Positions 5,279-9,329 of a stretch of 9,329 nt of DNA are shown here, in pieces. A model generated the notes under the pieces. The model worked only from the letters and a program-made list of their open reading frames with translations, searched no databases and was not told the origin of the DNA. Position 1 is the first letter of the stretch, and each line of letters begins with the position of its first letter. Source of the DNA: Caldifarciminota bacterium (GTDB lineage: Bacteria; Hydrothermota; E44-bin80); contig JAGMEZ010000650.1 in assembly GCA_023127905.1 (NCBI GenBank), forward strand, positions 1-9,329, in the 5' to 3' direction. A program made the position numbers and the translations under genes.

Positions 5279-6111
5279 TAAAAGAAATCAAAATACATAA
5301 TTTTAAGGTAGGGGGTAAGAGAAACCCCTTTTTTATAATATCGGGCCCATGTGTGATTGAAAATGAAAAGATAGTAATGAAAACTGCATCTGCAATTAAA
5401 AATATCTCAGTTAAATTAAAAATTCCATTTATATTCAAGTCGTCCTATAAAAAAGATAATAGAGGAAAAGCCACTTCATATCAAGGTCCAGGACTCGACC
5501 AGGGACTAAAAATACTAAATAAGGTGCGGGATGAGTTTGATATTCCCATACTTTCGGACGTCCATAGTATAGAAGAAGTAAAGCCTGCGTCAGAGGTGCT
5601 CGATGTATTACAAATCCCTGCATTTCTCTCTCAACAAACGAGTCTAACTCTTGAAGTAGGAAAAAATGCAAAGGCAGTAAATGTAAAAAAGGGACAATTC
5701 ATTGCACCAGAGGATATTAAGAGTGCAGTCAAAAAACTCGAATATGTGGGGAACAAAAATATAATTCTCACTGAAAGGGGAACTACTTTTGGCTATCGTA
5801 GACTTATTGTCGATATGAGATCCTTTGATATAATGCATACATTAGGATACCCTGTTGTTTTTGATGTAACCCATTCGATAAGAATTTACGGGATACCATC
5901 AAAACAATCAGGAGGAGGTGAACCACGATTTATCTTCCCACTTGCCAGGGCAGGTATTGCAGCAGGTGCAGATGGTCTTTTCATTGAAACTCATCCTGAA
6001 CCCAAAAAGGCACTCTGTGATGCTTCAAGTATGCTACCTCTTAATAGGCTGAGTAATTTACTTTGCATTCTTAAAAACATTCATTCAGTCATCCATAACC
6101 CTGAATCTTAA
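5275..6111 (+). CDS. kdsA: 3-deoxy-8-phosphooctulonate synthase (Kdo-8-phosphate synthase)
   Basis: This 278-residue cytoplasmic TIM-barrel enzyme condenses phosphoenolpyruvate with arabinose 5-phosphate to give Kdo 8-phosphate. All family motifs are present: FKSSYKKDNR (54-63), LSDVH (93-97), QIPAFLSQQTSL (113-124), KGQFIAP (139-145), LTERGTTFGYRRLIVDMR (165-182), PVVFDVTHSIR (193-203) and ADGLFIETHPEP (232-243). Cys26, His200, Glu238 and Asp249 occupy the four metal-ligand positions known from the Aquifex enzyme (Cys11, His185, Glu222, Asp233). In E. coli the Cys is Asn, so this is the metal-dependent class. The ATG overlaps the TGA of the pyrG remnant. Only a weak purine-rich ribosome site (AAAGAG) precedes it, perhaps a relic of translational coupling. 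kdsC follows 9 bp downstream. Confidence 0.97.
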   Translation: MIKEIKIHNFKVGGKRNPFFIISGPCVIENEKIVMKTASAIKNISVKLKIPFIFKSSYKKDNRGKATSYQGPGLDQGLKILNKVRDEFDIPILSDVHSIEEVKPASEVLDVLQIPAFLSQQTSLTLEVGKNAKAVNVKKGQFIAPEDIKSAVKKLEYVGNKNIILTERGTTFGYRRLIVDMRSFDIMHTLGYPVVFDVTHSIRIYGIPSKQSGGGEPRFIFPLARAGIAAGADGLFIETHPEPKKALCDASSMLPLNRLSNLLCILKNIHSVIHNPES

Positions 6112-6115
6112 GGAG
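6111..6115 (+). promoter_or_regulatory. Ribosome binding site that fixes the kdsC start
   Basis: AGGAG lies five bases before the ATG at 6121. An in-frame TTG at 6118 would leave only two bases, so 6121 is the better start. Confidence 0.75.
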
Positions 6116-6120
6116 ATTTG

Positions 6121-6615
6121 ATGAAAAATATTAAGTTAATAGCAATGGATGTCGATGGGGTACTAACCGATGGAAGTATAATATATGGAGCTGGAGACAT
6201 TGAAATAAAGGTCTTTTATGTAAGGGATGGACAGGGAATTACACTTGCCAGTAGAGCAAGAATTGAAATTGCCTTTATTACCGCAAGGATTTCAGAAGCA
6301 CTTGTAAAGAGAGCAAAAGACCTCGGAGTGATCGAGGTTCATCAGGGAGTTGATGATAAATGGGACTGTCTGCAAAAGATTATGAAAAGATATCAATTAA
6401 AAAGCGAAGAAGTCCTCTATATTGGCGATGACCTTATTGACATTCCGGTTATGAAAAATGTAGGGTATCCTGTTGCAGTTGCTGATGCAATTGATGAAGT
6501 TAAAGAGATTGCAAAATACGTAACAAAAAAACCAGGTGGAAAAGGTGCTGTAAGAGAAGTTATTAATATGGTACTAAAATCAAAGGATAAATATAACAAT
6601 CTCATAAAAAAGTAA
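6121..6615 (+). CDS. kdsC: 3-deoxy-D-manno-octulosonate-8-phosphate phosphatase
   Basis: This 164-residue HAD phosphatase without a cap domain, of normal family length, converts Kdo 8-phosphate to Kdo as a tetramer. HAD motif I is DVDGVLTDG (10-18), with nucleophile Asp10 and acid Asp12. Motif II is the Thr54 region, motif III Lys80, and motif IV GDDLIDIPVM (102-111). The C-terminal KPGGKGAVREV (137-147) is the KdsC tail that reaches into the neighbouring active site. Motif II reads FITAR rather than the usual ITGR; Ala for Gly is small and probably tolerated. The gene lies 9 bp after kdsA, and its TAA overlaps the kdsD ATG by one base (TAATG). With kdsA and kdsD on either side, the Kdo role is favoured over other small HAD phosphatases. 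Confidence 0.95.
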   Translation: MKNIKLIAMDVDGVLTDGSIIYGAGDIEIKVFYVRDGQGITLASRARIEIAFITARISEALVKRAKDLGVIEVHQGVDDKWDCLQKIMKRYQLKSEEVLYIGDDLIDIPVMKNVGYPVAVADAIDEVKEIAKYVTKKPGGKGAVREVINMVLKSKDKYNNLIKK

Positions 6616-7586
6616 TGAGAAACAAACAGGTTATAATCAAAAAGGCAAAAGAGATCGTAAAAAAGGAAGCAGACGAACTCTTTGCTTTACAAAAGAAAAT
6701 AGGAGATAATTTCGTTAAGGCAGTTGATGCAATCTTTAACTGCAAAGGAAAAGTCATTGTTTCGGGCATAGGAAAATCAGGGATTATTGGAAGAAAAATA
6801 GCAGCAACCCTTTCAAGTACAGGAACCCCTGCATTCCATCTTCATCCAACAGAAGGAATTCATGGTGATGTCGGATTTGTTACAAAGAATGATGTAGTAA
6901 TTGCTATTTCAAAAAGTGGAGAAACTGAAGAATTATTCAGGTTAATTCCATCCTTAAAAAGAATAGGTGTCTTTATCATAGCCTTTACTGGGAATCCTCT
7001 TTCCTCTCTTGCAAAACAAAGCGATGTTGTTCTTGACATATCAGTTAATGAAGAAGCTTGTCCATACAACCTTGTTCCAACATCAAGTACTGTTGTAACA
7101 CTTGCGCTTGGTGATGCACTTGCCTTGTGTCTTTTTCATTTAAAAAACCTCAAACCAAAAGATTTCGCTCTGTTTCATCCGGGTGGAAACATTGGAAAAA
7201 AACTCCTTACAAAAGTTGAAGATGTAATGCTTACAGGAAATTATATTCCAAAGGTTTCATTAAAGGCAAATATGAAAGATACGATTCTTGAGATGACATC
7301 AAAAAGAGGAATAACAACCGTTATTGACTCAAAAAAAAGAATCCGGGGTGTAATAACAGATGGTGACCTGAGAAGATTACTTGAAAAACGAAGTGATATT
7401 TTTAAATTGAACGCTGAAAATATAATGACTCGAAGACCTCGAACAATTAAAAAAGATGAGCTGGCAATAAAAGCTGTAAAAATTATGGAGACATACGGAA
7501 TTACGTCCATCCCTGTTGTTAATTCTTCTAAACATCCAATTGGAATTATCCATCTTCACGACCTTATGAGACTCGGGATCGTATGA
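6615..7586 (+). CDS. kdsD: D-arabinose 5-phosphate isomerase
   Basis: This 323-residue cytoplasmic enzyme interconverts ribulose 5-phosphate and arabinose 5-phosphate, the first committed Kdo precursor. An N-terminal SIS domain (about 1-200) carries SGIGKSG (50-56), AISKSGETEE (97-106), EEACPYNLVPTSST (146-159) and FHPGG (187-191). Lys54, Glu106, Glu147 and His188 align with the E. coli KdsD catalytic residues Lys59, Glu111, Glu152 and His193, a constant offset of five. Two CBS domains follow (about 204-262 and 268-323), with VMLTGNYIP, GVITDGDLRRLL, IMTRRPRTI and GIIHLHDLMRLGI. They may sense a nucleotide or sugar-nucleotide. No ribosome site is visible before the ATG, which overlaps the kdsC stop, so translation is probably coupled. 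Its own stop overlaps ecfT by four bases (ATGA). Confidence 0.97.
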   Translation: MRNKQVIIKKAKEIVKKEADELFALQKKIGDNFVKAVDAIFNCKGKVIVSGIGKSGIIGRKIAATLSSTGTPAFHLHPTEGIHGDVGFVTKNDVVIAISKSGETEELFRLIPSLKRIGVFIIAFTGNPLSSLAKQSDVVLDISVNEEACPYNLVPTSSTVVTLALGDALALCLFHLKNLKPKDFALFHPGGNIGKKLLTKVEDVMLTGNYIPKVSLKANMKDTILEMTSKRGITTVIDSKKRIRGVITDGDLRRLLEKRSDIFKLNAENIMTRRPRTIKKDELAIKAVKIMETYGITSIPVVNSSKHPIGIIHLHDLMRLGIV

Positions 7587-8377
7587 TAGATTTTTTCTCA
7601 AGTAATCTTAAAGGAAAAACATTCATCTTCAGATTAGATCCCAGAATTAAATTCATTTCACTCCTGATTGTATTTATTTCACTTCTTCTTTTGAAACACA
7701 TTGAATACTATCTTATTTGGCTTATCATTACTTTCATTACCATTTTTTCTAACAAAATTCATCTAAAATTCATCTTAAAACCATTTCGCTTTTTTATCTT
7801 TCTCTTTATTATGACGATTATTTTTCATTCTCTTCTAACACCTGGAAGGGTAATCCTTCACTATTATAAAATATTTGTAACAATTGAAGGGATACAAAAA
7901 GGACTTTTCTTCTCACTAAGGCTTTTTTTAATTATCATTTTCAGTTATATTTTTTCTCTTACTACGAACCCAATGGACCTTACAGATGGACTTTCAAGGT
8001 TGTTTTCCCCACTACGACGGCTACGTTTTCCCGTAGATGACCTCTTCATCATCATTCATATTGCTATTCGGTTCATCCCCACCCTTTTGGAACAATCCAC
8101 AAGAATTTTAATGGCCCAGAGGGCACGGGGTCTCAACTTCAATGTTAATATTATTAAAAGGATTAAACATATCTCCTCAGTAATTCTTCCTATAATTATC
8201 CTTTCGATAAGGAGAGCAAATGAACTTGCCCTTGCGCTTGAAGCCCGATGGTATCACCCAGGAAAGAAAAGAACAAGTTTTATCGCAATGAGATTAAAAA
8301 GAATAGACTTTGCAATAATTGCAATTTTACTCATCTTCACAGGAGGTATCCATCTTTGCGAAACATTAAGATATTAA
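7583..8377 (+). CDS. ecfT: Energy-coupling factor (ECF) transporter transmembrane subunit EcfT
   Basis: This 264-residue membrane protein is the EcfT scaffold that links a substrate-binding S subunit to two ATPases in ECF vitamin or metal importers. It has an N-terminal RLDPRIKF motif (17-24), several hydrophobic helices (about 25-55, 68-84, 107-125, 152-166, 197-210, 240-256), TTNPMDLTDGLSRLFSPLRRLRFP (127-150) and two cytoplasmic coupling helices. The first coupling motif is normal, AQRARGLNF (178-186). The second reads ALEARWYHPG (218-227), with Trp223 where Gly is usual. No EcfA ATPase or S subunit gene is in the window. An ecfT-truA junction is common in other bacteria, where ecfA genes usually precede it; here kds genes do. 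It overlaps kdsD by four bases and truA by 22. The substrate cannot be inferred. Confidence 0.92.
   Translation: MIDFFSSNLKGKTFIFRLDPRIKFISLLIVFISLLLLKHIEYYLIWLIITFITIFSNKIHLKFILKPFRFFIFLFIMTIIFHSLLTPGRVILHYYKIFVTIEGIQKGLFFSLRLFLIIIFSYIFSLTTNPMDLTDGLSRLFSPLRRLRFPVDDLFIIIHIAIRFIPTLLEQSTRILMAQRARGLNFNVNIIKRIKHISSVILPIIILSIRRANELALALEARWYHPGKKRTSFIAMRLKRIDFAIIAILLIFTGGIHLCETLRY
8341..8346 (+). promoter_or_regulatory. Ribosome binding site inside ecfT that sets the truA TTG start
   Basis: AGGAGG lies nine bases before TTG 8356-8358. No other strong site fits the TruA frame, and the TTG gives the standard family N-terminus. Confidence 0.75.
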
Positions 8378-9084
8378 TTGAATACGACGGTACTAACTAC
8401 TCAGGTTGGCAGGTTCAACCTGGTAAAAAAACTATCCAGTCCATTTTAGAATCTGCGATCGAAAAATTTCTTGGTGTTAAAACGAGCGTTATCGCAGCTG
8501 GTAGAACTGACGCCGGTGTACATGCCCTTAATCAGGTAGGAAATTTTACTACTGCGAGCGATTATGATGAAGAAACTGTTAAACAAGCAATAAATGCACA
8601 ATTACCAGAAGACATTTATATAAAAGAAACAATAGAAGTTAAATCCTCATTTCACTCACGATTTGATGCTACTTCCCGGATTTATATGTATAGAATTTCA
8701 AAGGGGTTTTCTGTCTTTAATAGACACTTTTTCTGGTATTGTGAATACCCACTTGACATTTTACGTATGAACAAAGGATGTGAATTACTTCTTGGGAAAA
8801 AAGACTTTACATCATTTGCCATTGCAAAATCAAAAAAGGAAAATATGTGTATGCATGTAAGCAAATGTAACTTCCGGGAAACTAACTCTGAAATTATTTT
8901 TGAAATTGAGGCAGATAGATTCCTTCATAAATGTGTAAGAACAATTATTGGAACATTCGTACAATTAGGAAGGGGAAAATTGGAAGTGCAAGACATAGAG
9001 AAAATTCTCCTTTCAAAGGACAGAAGAAAAGCAGGCTCAACAGCACCACCCCAGGGACTTTTTCTAAAGGAGGTAAAGTATTAG
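8356..9084 (+). CDS. truA: tRNA pseudouridine(38-40) synthase
   Basis: This cytoplasmic homodimer converts uridines 38-40 of the tRNA anticodon arm to pseudouridine. From the TTG at 8356 it is 242 residues, close to the family norm, and begins RNIKILIEYDGTNYSGWQ as TruA proteins do. The catalytic aspartate is Asp52 in AAGRTDAGVHAL (47-58). Other family motifs are FHSRFDATSRIYMYRI, RFLHKCVRTIIGTFVQLGRG and the C-terminal RKAGSTAPPQGLFL. The open frame continues upstream to 8248 inside ecfT, but that part encodes a charged, unrelated sequence read out of frame through the ecfT C-terminus. The AGGAGG nine bases before the TTG supports the shorter form. The 22-base overlap with ecfT implies coupled translation. 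It is the last gene of the cluster; no clear terminator hairpin follows. Confidence 0.95.
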   Translation: MRNIKILIEYDGTNYSGWQVQPGKKTIQSILESAIEKFLGVKTSVIAAGRTDAGVHALNQVGNFTTASDYDEETVKQAINAQLPEDIYIKETIEVKSSFHSRFDATSRIYMYRISKGFSVFNRHFFWYCEYPLDILRMNKGCELLLGKKDFTSFAIAKSKKENMCMHVSKCNFRETNSEIIFEIEADRFLHKCVRTIIGTFVQLGRGKLEVQDIEKILLSKDRRKAGSTAPPQGLFLKEVKY

Positions 9085-9329
9085 GAATATACATGATATG
9101 ATTGAAAGTACAACACGCGGTAGATGCACATATAGTAATTAAGTAATTTGGTAATTGAGTAATTTGCACATACAGTAATTAAGTAATTTTGTAAATGAGT
9201 AATTAAAACACTAAAAGCAAGGGGAATATTAAGAAAAAGGAAAGTCCGAAATCAGGAAAATTGGTGCTTCTGGAAAGAATTTCCCGAAACCAAATCAAGA
9301 GGTCAGTATTTTGTAGCGTTGGGGCTTGT
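9085..9329. other. Intergenic tail without a recognised gene
   Basis: After truA there is a tandem repeat (9126-9205) and then about 120 bases of mixed composition reaching the window edge. Short frames are open to the edge on both strands, but none has a credible start with a ribosome site or a family motif. No strong hairpin was seen. Confidence 0.55.
9126..9205. repeat. Two-copy 40-bp tandem repeat built from GTAATT octamers
   Basis: GCACATA at 9126 and 9166 begins two abutting 40-base copies that agree at 36 of 40 positions. Within each copy a GTAATT core recurs every 8 bases (four times in copy one, three exact and one altered in copy two). Nested periodicity of this kind points to slippage-type expansion in non-coding DNA. 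Confidence 0.85.

Noticed and set aside
8248..8355. Longer TruA reading frame starting inside ecfT
   Set aside because: The extra 36 codons are the ecfT C-terminus in another frame and add a charged sequence not seen in TruA. AGGAGG before the TTG at 8356 gives the family N-terminus.
8945..9329. Short open frames on both strands over the truA end and the tail
   Set aside because: No start with a ribosome site and no recognisable motif. The minus-strand frame at 8945-9169 mirrors truA and the GTAATT repeat.

Overview
This is an AT-rich bacterial segment. It carries three dedicated genes for 3-deoxy-D-manno-octulosonate (Kdo) synthesis, which points to a Gram-negative-type (diderm) cell with lipopolysaccharide or another Kdo glycan. 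The mixture of a Lys-rich H1-like protein, a sodium-coupled amino-acid symporter, a DUF3108 protein next to a GDP-mannose pyrophosphorylase, and very AT-rich spacers would suit an uncultured candidate-phylum genome (WOR-3/Stahlbacteria or Omnitrophota style). That placement is only an impression; no rRNA or marker set is present to settle it.

Layout. The left part is mostly on the minus strand. A DUF3108 envelope protein and the first 42 codons of a mannose-1-phosphate guanylyltransferase (running off the left edge) share a perfect-consensus sigma-70 promoter. Upstream of them is a minus-strand nitroreductase, then about 0.5 kb of very AT-rich spacer. A plus-strand gene follows for an 85-residue protein that is 58% lysine, with its own perfect-consensus promoter, strong ribosome binding site and strong hairpin terminator. 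Next come minus-strand genes: a 490-residue sodium:neurotransmitter-type symporter with a tiny 30-codon gene attached through a TAATG stop/start, and uppP (undecaprenyl-diphosphate phosphatase). The 30-codon gene matches the MetS-type small subunit of bacterial symporters.

The right part is a tight plus-strand cluster: kdsA, kdsC, kdsD, an ECF-type transporter membrane subunit (ecfT) and truA, with 9 bp, TAATG, ATGA and 22-bp junctions. Just before kdsA, and overlapping its start as ATGA, lies what looks like the last 27 codons of a CTP synthase gene (pyrG). The rest of pyrG is absent. Because pyrG commonly sits directly upstream of kdsA, this reads as a deletion scar that now serves as the kdsA leader.

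Together, KdsD makes arabinose 5-phosphate, KdsA condenses it with phosphoenolpyruvate, and KdsC removes the phosphate to give Kdo. KdsB, which uses CTP to activate Kdo, is not in the window. UppP recycles the lipid carrier for cell-wall and glycan export, and the partial GDP-mannose gene suggests a further envelope-sugar link. The points most worth a second look are the 30-codon symporter subunit, the animal-like chloride and sodium site residues in its partner, the pyrG scar, the lone EcfT with an altered coupling motif, and a 40-bp tandem repeat after truA.
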